Positions 16,327 through 24,867 of a stretch of DNA of 64,000 nucleotides are shown here, piece after piece; the first letter of the stretch is position 1; each line of letters opens with the position of its first letter. The stretch is from the NCBI GenBank assembly GCA_038243635.1, contig JBBSQW010000009.1, positions 62,001 through 126,000 of the forward strand. The letters are read 5' to 3'. The DNA comes from Pseudopedobacter sp038243635 (GTDB taxonomy: Bacteria; Bacteroidota; Bacteroidia; Sphingobacteriales; Sphingobacteriaceae). The translations under genes were made by a program, and so were the position numbers. Under the pieces are notes generated by a model that made no database searches, was not told the origin of the DNA, and saw only the letters and a program-made list of their open reading frames with translations.

Positions 16327-18135
16327 ATGTTTGATTATAAATCGGCTTTAAAAAATGTTCCACATAAACCTGGCGTGTACCAATATTACGATGCCGATGG
16401 TGAGTTGATTTATATTGGCAAGGCAAAAGACTTACGTAACAGGGTTGCATCGTACTTTAACAACGACAACTATAAAGTAAATGCAAAAACAAAGGTACTG
16501 GTTAGTAAAATTAGAAGCCTAACATTTACCATTGTAGATACCGAGATTGATGCTTGGCTGTTAGAAAATAGCCTTATAAAAAAGCACCAGCCAAAGTATA
16601 ACGTAATGCTTAAGGATGATAAAACTTATCCTTGGATTGTAATCAAAAACGAACCTTTTCCACGTATTTTTTCTACCCGTAGGCTCATCAAAGACGGCAG
16701 TAAGTATTTTGGCCCCTATCCGTCTGTGAGTATGATGCATCATATTTTAGACTTAATAAAAGACACCTATCCATTGCGGACTTGTAACCTTGCCTTAATG
16801 CAATCAAACATTAAAGCAGGTAAGTTTAAAGTTTGTTTAGAGTACCAAATTGGTAATTGTAAAGGACCCTGCGAAGCCTATCAATCTGAAGAAAGCTATA
16901 ATCAATACATTGAGGATATTAAAGATATTTTAAGTGGTAAAATTGGGAATGTGCTGAGAGAATTAAAAGGACAAATTGTGGAAGAAGCTGGCAAACTACA
17001 TTTCGAGGAGGCACATCGTTTACAAGCAAAATTTGATTTATTAGAGCGTTATCAAAGTAAATCGACCATTGTGAACTCTTCTATTACCGAGGTTGATGTG
17101 TTTAGCATTGCCTCTGATGACAAAATAAGCTTTGTAAACTACCTAAAAGTAATGCATGGCACAATTATACAAACGCAAACGATAGAGCTTAAAAAGAAAC
17201 TAGATGAATCTGACGAGGAATTGCTATCTATCGCTATTTCTGAGTTTCGTTCAAAATTTGAAAGTACCTCAAAAGAAATTATCGTTCCGTTTGAAATGGA
17301 ACTGGAAGATGAGAATGTTAAGTTTACCGTTCCTAAACAAGGTGAAAAGAAGAAACTTTTAGAACTATCGCAAAAAAATGTCTTATTCTTCAAAAAAGAT
17401 AAAATTGATCAATATGAAAAACTAAATCCCGAATTTAGAACTGACCGTTTGCTTACGCAGATGCAAAAAGATTTACATTTAAGCGATCTTCCCCGACATA
17501 TTGAATGTTTTGATAACTCAAATTTCCAAGGAGCCTACCCAGTATCGGCCATTGTGGTTTTTAAAGATGCTAAACCTTCTAAAAAAGACTATAGGCATTT
17601 TAATGTAAAAACGGTAGAAGGGCCAAACGATTTTGCGACCATGGAAGAAGCTGTTTATAGACGATATAAAAGACTATTGGAAGAAGAAGAAAGCCTTCCA
17701 CAATTGATTGTGATTGATGGTGGTAAAGGTCAGCTTTCATCTGCTGTTAAAAGTTTGAAAACTTTAGGTATTTACAATAAAGTAGCGATTATTGGGATTG
17801 CTAAACGATTAGAAGAACTTTACTACCCTGGTGATCAATATCCTTTATACTTGGATAAAAAATCGGAAACGTTAAGAATCATCCAACAATTGAGGGATGA
17901 AGCGCATCGTTTCGGAATTACCTTTCACCGGAAAAAAAGAGACCAGGGAACGCTTAAAACAGAATTAGAATCGATTGAGGGAATTGGAAAAACATCCGCT
18001 CAAAATTTATTGAGACATTTTAAATCAGTTAAAAAAATTAGAGAAGCCTCAGAACAGGAACTGATGCAGGTTGTAAATACTAAACAGACAAAAGCTATCC
18101 TCAATTTCTTCCAACAAAAAAGCCCTTCTAATTAA
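16327..18135 (+). CDS. uvrC: Excinuclease ABC subunit C
   Basis: Nuclease of nucleotide excision repair that cuts on both sides of UvrAB-marked lesions. Domains in order: GIY-YIG N-terminal nuclease (GVYQYYDADGELIYIGKAK), a CLEYQIGNCKGPC cysteine cluster, a UVR motif (EEAHRLQAKFDLLERY), an RNase H-like C-terminal nuclease (HIECFDNSNFQG and LIVIDGGKGQLSSA), and tandem helix-hairpin-helix (IEGIGKTSAQNLL). The ATG at 16327 was chosen over the in-frame ATG at 16303 because the latter lies inside the upstream terminator hairpin; this gives 602 residues. Its 3' end overlaps the terminator serving the convergent gldN. Confidence 0.97.
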   Translation: MFDYKSALKNVPHKPGVYQYYDADGELIYIGKAKDLRNRVASYFNNDNYKVNAKTKVLVSKIRSLTFTIVDTEIDAWLLENSLIKKHQPKYNVMLKDDKTYPWIVIKNEPFPRIFSTRRLIKDGSKYFGPYPSVSMMHHILDLIKDTYPLRTCNLALMQSNIKAGKFKVCLEYQIGNCKGPCEAYQSEESYNQYIEDIKDILSGKIGNVLRELKGQIVEEAGKLHFEEAHRLQAKFDLLERYQSKSTIVNSSITEVDVFSIASDDKISFVNYLKVMHGTIIQTQTIELKKKLDESDEELLSIAISEFRSKFESTSKEIIVPFEMELEDENVKFTVPKQGEKKKLLELSQKNVLFFKKDKIDQYEKLNPEFRTDRLLTQMQKDLHLSDLPRHIECFDNSNFQGAYPVSAIVVFKDAKPSKKDYRHFNVKTVEGPNDFATMEEAVYRRYKRLLEEEESLPQLIVIDGGKGQLSSAVKSLKTLGIYNKVAIIGIAKRLEELYYPGDQYPLYLDKKSETLRIIQQLRDEAHRFGITFHRKKRDQGTLKTELESIEGIGKTSAQNLLRHFKSVKKIREASEQELMQVVNTKQTKAILNFFQQKSPSN

Positions 18136-18145
18136 GAAGAGCTTT
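18116..18145 (-). terminator. Terminator of the gldKLMN operon, embedded in the 3' end of uvrC
   Basis: AAAGCCCTTCT (18119-18129) pairs with AGAAGAGCTTT (18135-18145) with one mismatch. On the minus strand a T run follows (A run 18116-18121 on plus). The hairpin includes the uvrC stop codon. Confidence 0.7.
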
Positions 18146-18173
18146 ATACTTTCAACTTTGCACTTTAAACGCC

Positions 18174-19076
18174 CTACTGCTCCCACATATCTTGTTCGTA
18201 CTGAATCAAAGATTTCTTAATTCGATCTGCTTCCAACAACTTATCTAAACCTGACTTTAAATCTGGTCTTGTCGCCAATTTATAACCATCTGGATTTGAT
18301 TCTTCGATAATTAAGCTTGAAAAATATCTCAGCTGAAATACATCATCAAATGTGTATCTAATTTTTTCGTTCGGATGATAAACATTGAACTTACAGATAT
18401 AGTTTCTAATCGTAGGATAGTTTACATAAAATAAACCAACCATATCAGCGCCCGCCTCTCCAAGTTTTACGTTAGGATCTTTCAATTTTGGTACGCTTGC
18501 AGAACTTGCCGCACTGCTTGGAACAATTAATCCGATAGCGATAATGAAAGACTTAAACTCAGAACGGTTAGTATCAAAATACCAATCTTCAACAATTCTT
18601 AAACCACATTTAGCCAATAATTCTTGATCTGAAAACTGTAAAGGATAACCCAAACCCGCCGAAGCATCTGTTTTAGTTAACAAAGTATTGTAGTCAATCA
18701 ATTCTTCTACCTTACCCGTACTTGGGTTCCAAGATTGATAAGCTTCTACCTTTTCCTCAGATATGCCTCTGAGTAAAACTGTTAAAAAATTCCTGTTTGT
18801 ATCAACGGGTGTAAGGTATCTGTTGGTAGGATCTGCAAAGTAAATATCTCTTGTTAACCTTTTCGCAAAAATAACGTCATCGCTCTTTACGCGAGGCAAT
18901 TCTGGCGCACAATTTACTGCTTCCTTGCCAAGTTCTTTTTCTCTTTCAACCTTTACCTCGTCGGCTTTTTGAAAGATTGAATAAATAGGCATTACTTTAG
19001 GTTTATCAGAATCTTTTTGTGCAAAAAGATTAAAAGTAACGCACACTAATAACGAAATGATGCTTAATTTTTTCAT
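18174..19076 (-). CDS. gldN: Gliding motility / T9SS protein GldN
   Basis: Periplasmic partner of GldK; together they form the ring structure of the type IX secretion system beneath the outer membrane. It has a signal peptide (ISLLVCVTFNLFAQ) and the family segments RDIYFADPTNRYL and GLRIVEDWYFDTNRSEFKSFI. At 300 residues it is normal for GldN/PorN. It begins 1 base after gldM and is the last gene of the K-L-M-N operon. Confidence 0.95.
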   Translation of the reverse strand: MKKLSIISLLVCVTFNLFAQKDSDKPKVMPIYSIFQKADEVKVEREKELGKEAVNCAPELPRVKSDDVIFAKRLTRDIYFADPTNRYLTPVDTNRNFLTVLLRGISEEKVEAYQSWNPSTGKVEELIDYNTLLTKTDASAGLGYPLQFSDQELLAKCGLRIVEDWYFDTNRSEFKSFIIAIGLIVPSSAASSASVPKLKDPNVKLGEAGADMVGLFYVNYPTIRNYICKFNVYHPNEKIRYTFDDVFQLRYFSSLIIEESNPDGYKLATRPDLKSGLDKLLEADRIKKSLIQYEQDMWEQ

Positions 19077-19077
19077 G

Positions 19078-20607
19078 TTATCTACCTACTGAAATACTTA
19101 CTGCCCCTTCAAGGGTTCTTGTTGTACCGTCTTCTCCTGCAACCACTATACTTTGGAAACTTAACATATCACCAGGATTTAAACTGCTCATATTCTGTTT
19201 TATTGCGCCACTAAAGTTACCTTCCTTAGATTGGTAAAATAAAGGATCTTGTCTAGGTCTAGTAATAAACAAATTAAAACTAACTACCCTAAATTTTAAA
19301 TCAAAATCAAAGTTTTTCAACTCTGCCTCCAAGCTGTTAGTTCCTCTAGCTGTTGCAGAAGAAATCTGACCAGAAGCTTTGTTAGCAAACGTTGCAATTG
19401 GATCCGGAACTTCCTTAATTCTAAATTTAGTCGCTCCTAAAACCTGAGATTTTCCTTTCTCAATTTCCGCAGAAACCGTAACAATTGCTTCCGTTCCTCC
19501 GCTTACTTTAACGTTATAATTTCCGTTTGATCCACTTATAGAACCTGTAGAAATACTCACTTTAAGTTTTTCTTTTGCAATACCTGGTGCCGAAACAGAA
19601 ACCGGGTTAGCTACACCTTTATAAAACACATTCATTTTATCTGGTGAAACTACTGCAGATGGCTTTGCAACTTGGTATTCTATTGGATCTGTAGTAAATG
19701 ACTTTATCTCCCCAGTAGTTGGGTCTTTAAAAGAAACAGTACCTGTCCACTTGTAAATTCCTTCTTTAGTACCGCCAGATTTATATTTACCCACGCCGTC
19801 TTGGTTAGGAAGTGCCGAACCATTAACCGTTGCGGTAATCGGAATACTTGAACTTCCAGCGGTTAAAAATACGTCAGCTTCGTAAGTTTGACCAGCTAAA
19901 ATATAACTGCTTTTGGCAACTGCAACTGCTCTGTACGAATCAACTACACCACCACCAGTGGTTTCTTGGTATAACTTATTAATTACATAAGCTTCAGCAT
20001 TTTTTGCATCATTTTGAAATTTAGATAACAAAGTGATTGTTGATGTTAAAGGTTTGCCTTCTCCAAAGTTATAGTTAGACCAACTTTGAGCCGTCTTTGT
20101 ACTTGGGTTAATTTTCGGCCATTCCAATTCTAAACCAATACCTTTTGGAGTTTGTCCAATTAAAGCAGCCATCTTTTTAGAAGCTTCTTCAATTTTCTTT
20201 TGTAGTACATCTCCTTTTTTCTTTTCCACTAATTCCTTATGAGATACGCCTAAATCGTCACGTTTCTTTAAATCGCCGTTTTCTAGCAAGCCATCTGTCA
20301 TTGTAATTAGCTCTTGCTTAACCTTTTCAATTTCAGCTACTATTCCGTCGCCTACTTTTTTTGCTTCTAGTGCTTTGTTATAATTTTCTTCTGCCTTCTT
20401 AGGTGCATTATCATAATAATTTTTGAAAAGAGTCATGATGAACTTTAAACGATCGTTCATATTTTCATTACTCTTCTCTAAACCGTCTCTTACTGTTTTA
20501 AAGGCATCCAATACGGTATTACTTACGTTTAATGCTAACATTGCCATTAACACTAAGTACATAATACCAATCATCTTCTGCCTTGGGGTTTCCTTACCGC
20601 CTGCCAT
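19078..20607 (-). CDS. gldM: Gliding motility / T9SS motor protein GldM
   Basis: Component of the proton-driven motor that energises type IX secretion and gliding. A single N-terminal membrane helix (GIMYLVLMAMLALNVS, preceded by KETPRQKM) is followed by a long periplasmic part: helical D1 (residues about 35-220) and three Ig-like beta domains that reach the GldKN ring. The 509 residues match the family. Gene order and spacing (43 bases after gldL, 1 base before gldN) are canonical. Confidence 0.97.
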   Translation of the reverse strand: MAGGKETPRQKMIGIMYLVLMAMLALNVSNTVLDAFKTVRDGLEKSNENMNDRLKFIMTLFKNYYDNAPKKAEENYNKALEAKKVGDGIVAEIEKVKQELITMTDGLLENGDLKKRDDLGVSHKELVEKKKGDVLQKKIEEASKKMAALIGQTPKGIGLELEWPKINPSTKTAQSWSNYNFGEGKPLTSTITLLSKFQNDAKNAEAYVINKLYQETTGGGVVDSYRAVAVAKSSYILAGQTYEADVFLTAGSSSIPITATVNGSALPNQDGVGKYKSGGTKEGIYKWTGTVSFKDPTTGEIKSFTTDPIEYQVAKPSAVVSPDKMNVFYKGVANPVSVSAPGIAKEKLKVSISTGSISGSNGNYNVKVSGGTEAIVTVSAEIEKGKSQVLGATKFRIKEVPDPIATFANKASGQISSATARGTNSLEAELKNFDFDLKFRVVSFNLFITRPRQDPLFYQSKEGNFSGAIKQNMSSLNPGDMLSFQSIVVAGEDGTTRTLEGAVSISVGR

Positions 20608-20650
20608 ATCTTAATTCTTAAAGCGTTTTTTTAAATTAAAAGATTAATGA

Positions 20651-21457
20651 TTATGCTCTTGGTTGGTTCATCGCAGAAAGCATATTGCCATAAACTGCGT
20701 TCAAGCTAGACAAGTTTTTAGAAAGTTTTGAAACTTCGTCTTTGAATTGCTTAGAATCATCCATAGAATCATTAAAATTAGACATGGTTTGAGAAAGGTT
20801 TGAATAGAACTTATTCATTGATTTCAAATGTGCACTTGAATCTTGAAGCTCTAACTCGTAAACTGCGTTTAATGCAGAAATATTTTTCCCTAAATTATTG
20901 ATTTGATTATTGTATTCTTTTGCACCTTCTGTTGCTGTTGAAATTGTAGCAACTCCCGCCGTAGCTTGATCAAAAGCTACACCTAAACCATTTACTTTGT
21001 GTGAAGCTGTTTTTACATTAGCAACAAAATCTTGCGTAGCAATTGAAGCATCTGCTGCGTTAGAGATTGCAGCTACTTTATTGGTAAAATTATCTAATCC
21101 CGCTTTTATTTTAGCTATTGCATCATCACCCAATTGTAGATCAGGAAGGCCTCCGCCACCCCCAGCTGAACCTTTAATTTCAAGTTCGTTTAGTTTCACC
21201 GGTTTAGACATATCTATGGCTGTCCCACCAAATTGGTCTGAAAGCTGTGGATATACTTTCTCCCACTGCGGATCTTTATGTGGAGGCACAAAGCCCATGA
21301 TACAGAAAAGTACAGCTTCGGTAGCTAGTCCGATACCAATAATTAATTCACCACCTGGCCAGTGAAGAATTTTTGCCATTGCACCTATAATTACTACGCT
21401 TGCACCCCATGATATAACTGCATCTAAGGTGAAAATAGATCTTTTTTTACTTGCCAT
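20651..21457 (-). CDS. gldL: Gliding motility / T9SS motor protein GldL
   Basis: Inner-membrane motor subunit that, with GldM, converts proton flow into rotation. Two membrane helices lie near residues 12-30 and 36-54, with the conserved GAMAKILHWPGGELIIG turn between them. A long cytoplasmic, coiled-coil-rich tail follows (residues about 105-268, with repeated NLGKNISALNAVYELEL-like and LSKNLSSLNAVYGNML segments). It sits 56 bases after gldK and 43 before gldM. Length is normal. Confidence 0.97.
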   Translation of the reverse strand: MASKKRSIFTLDAVISWGASVVIIGAMAKILHWPGGELIIGIGLATEAVLFCIMGFVPPHKDPQWEKVYPQLSDQFGGTAIDMSKPVKLNELEIKGSAGGGGGLPDLQLGDDAIAKIKAGLDNFTNKVAAISNAADASIATQDFVANVKTASHKVNGLGVAFDQATAGVATISTATEGAKEYNNQINNLGKNISALNAVYELELQDSSAHLKSMNKFYSNLSQTMSNFNDSMDDSKQFKDEVSKLSKNLSSLNAVYGNMLSAMNQPRA

Positions 21458-21513
21458 TGTTAAGAGTTTGGATTTAGATTGTTTTATTTTGGTTTATAAG
21501 TTTTATAACGGCC

Positions 21514-22848
21514 TTATGGCTTCATTTTACCAGGTTTGTCTTTAATATCCCTACCTACGAAAGGAGTAACACATCTAAAACCGATTGAAGATCTTGCTGA
21601 ATCTGGATATTCGTAAGATTTTGCAGAGTTTTGAAGAAAGTAGCCTATATCTTTCCACGAACCACCTTTTACAACTCTTTTTTTGTTATAATCTGGATCT
21701 CCTTTTTTTACCGCTTTGTTAAATGAAGGATTCATTGTGCTCACGTAAGCTGAAGCAGATTCACTATAAATAGAACTCGTCCACTCTGCCACGTTACCTG
21801 CCATATTGTACAATCCGTAATCGTTAGGGAAGTAAGATTTCACATAAACTGTAAAAGCACCACCATCGTCAATATAGTTACCTCTACCTGGCTTAAAATT
21901 AGCTAATAAACAGCCTTTTGCATTTCTAATATATGGACCACCCCACGGATAACTTGTTGCTACTCTACCGCCTCTAGCTGCGTATTCAAATTCAGCTTCG
22001 GTAGGTAAATCGTAATCTAATCTAGTTGGTAATTGTTTAGAGTTTTTATAAGATTCGTTCAGCCTTGATCTCCAAACGGTGAAGGCTTTTGCTTGCTCCC
22101 ATGTTACACCAACAACAGGATAGTTGGCAAATGATGGATGCGAGAAGTATCCTTTTGCCATAGGGTCGTTTTGTGCGTAAGTAAAATCTGAAATCCATAC
22201 TAGCGTATCGGGGTATATATAAGCTTCCTCTCTTACAATAAACTCATCTCTCTCTACTGTTGGTACACCTTTATTTAAGTTTGGATCTCTTAAACCTCTG
22301 TAAGCTGCCGCTTTTTTATAATCTATCCAAGCATAATCGTATTTCAACTGTTCTACTTTGAGTTCCTTTTTATTAAAAAACTTAGAAGTGCCTGAGTAAT
22401 ACATTGCTTGATCTAACTTATCTATCAAAGTTTTATCGCCCCACATGCCTTTTCCAGCATTGATTGCTTTCCAGTTGATGTACGGACTTTCTTTTCCCCC
22501 CTTACTCTTTGCTAAGTACTTCTTTGGTTTTCCTATCAAATTGAAAGCAACTGAATCTCTAACCCAATTCACAAACTGCTTATATTCACTGTTTGATATT
22601 TCGGTTTCGTCCATGTAGAATGCAGAAATTGTAACTTGTTTATTTTGCGGAAATTGGGATATGGTTACGTCCTGATCTACCTGACCCATGATAAACGTAC
22701 CAGCTGGAATGTAAACCATCCCGTAAGGTAACTCTTGCCTAACTGTTTTAGACTTTACACCAACTAGTTCTCCCCTACCGTCTCCTTTACCGCAACTAAA
22801 CAGGGCAATACTAATCAATATCAGTCCTGATATGAATAAATTTCTCAT
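21514..22848 (-). CDS. gldK: Gliding motility / T9SS lipoprotein GldK
   Basis: Outer-membrane lipoprotein with a formylglycine-generating-enzyme-like fold; it forms a periplasmic ring with GldN in the type IX secretion system. The start at 22848 gives a clear lipoprotein signal, MRNLFISGLILISIALFSCG. A longer in-frame reading from 22944 would place this signal inside the protein and is rejected. Family segments seen include GMVYIPAGTFIMGQ, GNVAEWTSS and GSWKDIG...GFRCVTPF. At 444 residues it is normal. It is the first gene of the operon. No porP/sprF gene, often located just upstream, is found here. Confidence 0.96.
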   Translation of the reverse strand: MRNLFISGLILISIALFSCGKGDGRGELVGVKSKTVRQELPYGMVYIPAGTFIMGQVDQDVTISQFPQNKQVTISAFYMDETEISNSEYKQFVNWVRDSVAFNLIGKPKKYLAKSKGGKESPYINWKAINAGKGMWGDKTLIDKLDQAMYYSGTSKFFNKKELKVEQLKYDYAWIDYKKAAAYRGLRDPNLNKGVPTVERDEFIVREEAYIYPDTLVWISDFTYAQNDPMAKGYFSHPSFANYPVVGVTWEQAKAFTVWRSRLNESYKNSKQLPTRLDYDLPTEAEFEYAARGGRVATSYPWGGPYIRNAKGCLLANFKPGRGNYIDDGGAFTVYVKSYFPNDYGLYNMAGNVAEWTSSIYSESASAYVSTMNPSFNKAVKKGDPDYNKKRVVKGGSWKDIGYFLQNSAKSYEYPDSARSSIGFRCVTPFVGRDIKDKPGKMKP

Positions 22849-23069
22849 GTGCTCTTCAAGTTTTATTGTGTTTTTCTTGTGTAAAAAAACGTTTGTAATA
22901 TACAGAAATTCAACTTTCTCAAATACATTATTTTTTTTTATCAAAAATCAATTATCTGTTACGTTTTTGTTTTAAAGCTAAAGAATTAAAAAGTCTAATA
23001 AAAGACAAATAACAGGTATTTCAACGCTTTTATTTTCTCCTTATTACGCAGTCAGTTTCATAAAGTTTC

Positions 23070-23101
23070 AAAAAAAAAGCGACTATTTTTCGAAGTCGCT
23101 T
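23070..23101 (-). terminator. Terminator downstream of hemD
   Basis: AAGCGACT (23077-23084) pairs perfectly with AGTCGCTT (23094-23101) around a 9-base loop; the minus strand continues with eight T. It separates the hemD operon from gldK. Confidence 0.85.
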
Positions 23102-23123
23102 AAATAAGAGTTTGATAAAACGG

Positions 23124-23891
23124 CTATTTTATTGATTTTATATATTGTTCTATCGCCATTGTCATTGATGGGGCTTCTGGTGTTGGTGCCGGAATATCCA
23201 ATATTAACCCAGTATCTATAATTGCTTGTTGTGTGGTTTTGCCAAATGCAGCTATCCTCGTATTGTTTTGTTTAAACTGCGGAAAGTTGATGTGAAGAGA
23301 CTGTACGCTAGAAGGACTAAAGAATACAATTACATCATAAAATACGTCTGCCAAATCAGACAGATCTGAAACTACAGTTTTAAAAAGTACTGCGGGCGTA
23401 AAATCTATTCCTTGGCTCTTCAAAACCGTTTCTGTAGCTTCGGCGGCAACATCAGAACATGGGTATAAAAATTTTTCGGTAGTATGCTTTTTTAATACCT
23501 CTGCCAAATCTTTGGCCGTTTGCTTTCCAAAAAATATTTTTCGTTTCCGGTATTGAATATACTTTTGAAGGTATAAAGCTATAGATTCTGACAAACAGAA
23601 ATATTTCATATCTGCTGGTACATCAAAACGCATTTCCTCACATACCCTAAAATAATGATCAGCAGCGTTTCTGCTTGTTAAAATCACTGCACTAAAATCC
23701 GCTAAGTTAATTTTGTCTTTTCTGATATCTTTCCCTGCCACCCCTTCTACATGTATAAAAGATCTAAAGTCAATCTTTAAGTTTAAAGATGATGCTAAAT
23801 CAAAATACGGAGATTTTTCACCCTCTGGTTCTGGTAACGTAACTAATACACTCTTAATTTTAGTCTTTCTTTCTTCCAAATTAAACTCCAT
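23124..23891 (-). CDS. hemD: Uroporphyrinogen-III synthase family protein
   Basis: Predicted to cyclise hydroxymethylbilane to uroporphyrinogen III in haem synthesis. The two-domain HemD pattern is visible: VLVTLPEPEGEKSPYFDLA at the start, AVILTSRNAADHYF in the first domain, and DVIVFFSPSSVQSLHINF and AAFGKTTQQAIIDTG in the second. It is 255 residues, normal length. It is the last gene of a three-gene operon with an Omp85-like and a DUF4271-like gene. No other haem genes are near except hemW 12 kb away, so the operon logic is unclear. Confidence 0.88.
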   Translation of the reverse strand: MEFNLEERKTKIKSVLVTLPEPEGEKSPYFDLASSLNLKIDFRSFIHVEGVAGKDIRKDKINLADFSAVILTSRNAADHYFRVCEEMRFDVPADMKYFCLSESIALYLQKYIQYRKRKIFFGKQTAKDLAEVLKKHTTEKFLYPCSDVAAEATETVLKSQGIDFTPAVLFKTVVSDLSDLADVFYDVIVFFSPSSVQSLHINFPQFKQNNTRIAAFGKTTQQAIIDTGLILDIPAPTPEAPSMTMAIEQYIKSIK

Positions 23892-23897
23892 ATAACA

Positions 23898-24863
23898 CTA
23901 TAAACTAATATTAATTGTTTTCATAAACAACAATATAGGACAAATTTCAAGGGTGCAAAGATATAGAAATAAATAAAATTTTGATAATTGATGATTTAAT
24001 AAAATTTTAAATAACAATCTGAGTAACTGAGTCCCTATTAAAATTGTGAAAAGTAATATAAATGTCCAAATTACAATATGCCCGTGATTTACACCTACAA
24101 ACGTTAAAACAAAAGTAGCGGGTAGTAACAAAAATAATGAATTGATATAACTGAGGTAAAGTATATTCAAGTACGACCTGGTTATTTTTTGAATCTCAAA
24201 CAAAAAGCCCATAAACTTTACAGCAAATATTTTTAATCCAAAAAACAGAAATGCTGCAAAAGATATGATCAAAAATGAACTAAAATCGGTATAAACATTT
24301 GATGCTTCTGTTTTATACATCAATAAACAGATAAACAAACCTACCGTGAACGAAAATATAAGGTAAAGAAAAACAAATTGCCAAGTAATGAGCGCATTTT
24401 CTTCTTTATCTATCTGGCTTAAAATCCGATTATCAAAAAAGGCCCTAAACAGGTTCGCTATCTCTTTCGCAAAAACCAATCTAACTACCCCAAACGTAGT
24501 TAAAAGCACCAGTACAGCAACCAAAAACCAATGTGGGTATTTAGTAAGCTGGTTGCCAACGCCGTAAGGGTTATTCACTATTTTAAAACTATTTGGCAAA
24601 CTCAACAAGTAAGGATCTGTTGTAAGGTTGTCTTTCAATAGCTTTTCTACATAAGGATTTGGCCGATTGGGGTTTGGCATTAAGAAGTGCCAGGTGAGAG
24701 AGTCTTTAACAAAATTCTTCCGAGCTACAGCCGCCGAGTCAATGATAATACGTGGTTTATAAATTATTTTGGTTACAGTATCAACGTTTTGCACCGAGTC
24801 TTGTACAGCAAAACCCGAAGAAGTCAATAACAATAAACACAACAACAAAATAATTTGCCTCAT
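23898..24863 (-). CDS. DUF4271-type membrane protein
   Basis: A 321-residue protein with a signal peptide (ILLLCLLLLTSSGFAVQD), a polar segment of about 90 residues, then about six or seven membrane helices (from residue about 110 to 320). This layout and its position next to hemD match the uncharacterised Bacteroidetes DUF4271 family; the assignment is by recognition and should be tested by a profile search. It lies 4 bases after the Omp85-like gene and 6 before hemD, so the three are almost certainly co-transcribed. Function unknown. Confidence 0.75.
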   Translation of the reverse strand: MRQIILLLCLLLLTSSGFAVQDSVQNVDTVTKIIYKPRIIIDSAAVARKNFVKDSLTWHFLMPNPNRPNPYVEKLLKDNLTTDPYLLSLPNSFKIVNNPYGVGNQLTKYPHWFLVAVLVLLTTFGVVRLVFAKEIANLFRAFFDNRILSQIDKEENALITWQFVFLYLIFSFTVGLFICLLMYKTEASNVYTDFSSFLIISFAAFLFFGLKIFAVKFMGFLFEIQKITRSYLNILYLSYINSLFLLLPATFVLTFVGVNHGHIVIWTFILLFTILIGTQLLRLLFKILLNHQLSKFYLFLYLCTLEICPILLFMKTINISL

Positions 24864-24867
24864 AAAT

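Noticed and set aside
21514..22944. Longer GldK with a 32-residue leader
   Set aside because: It would bury the lipoprotein signal MRNLFISGLILISIALFSC inside the protein.
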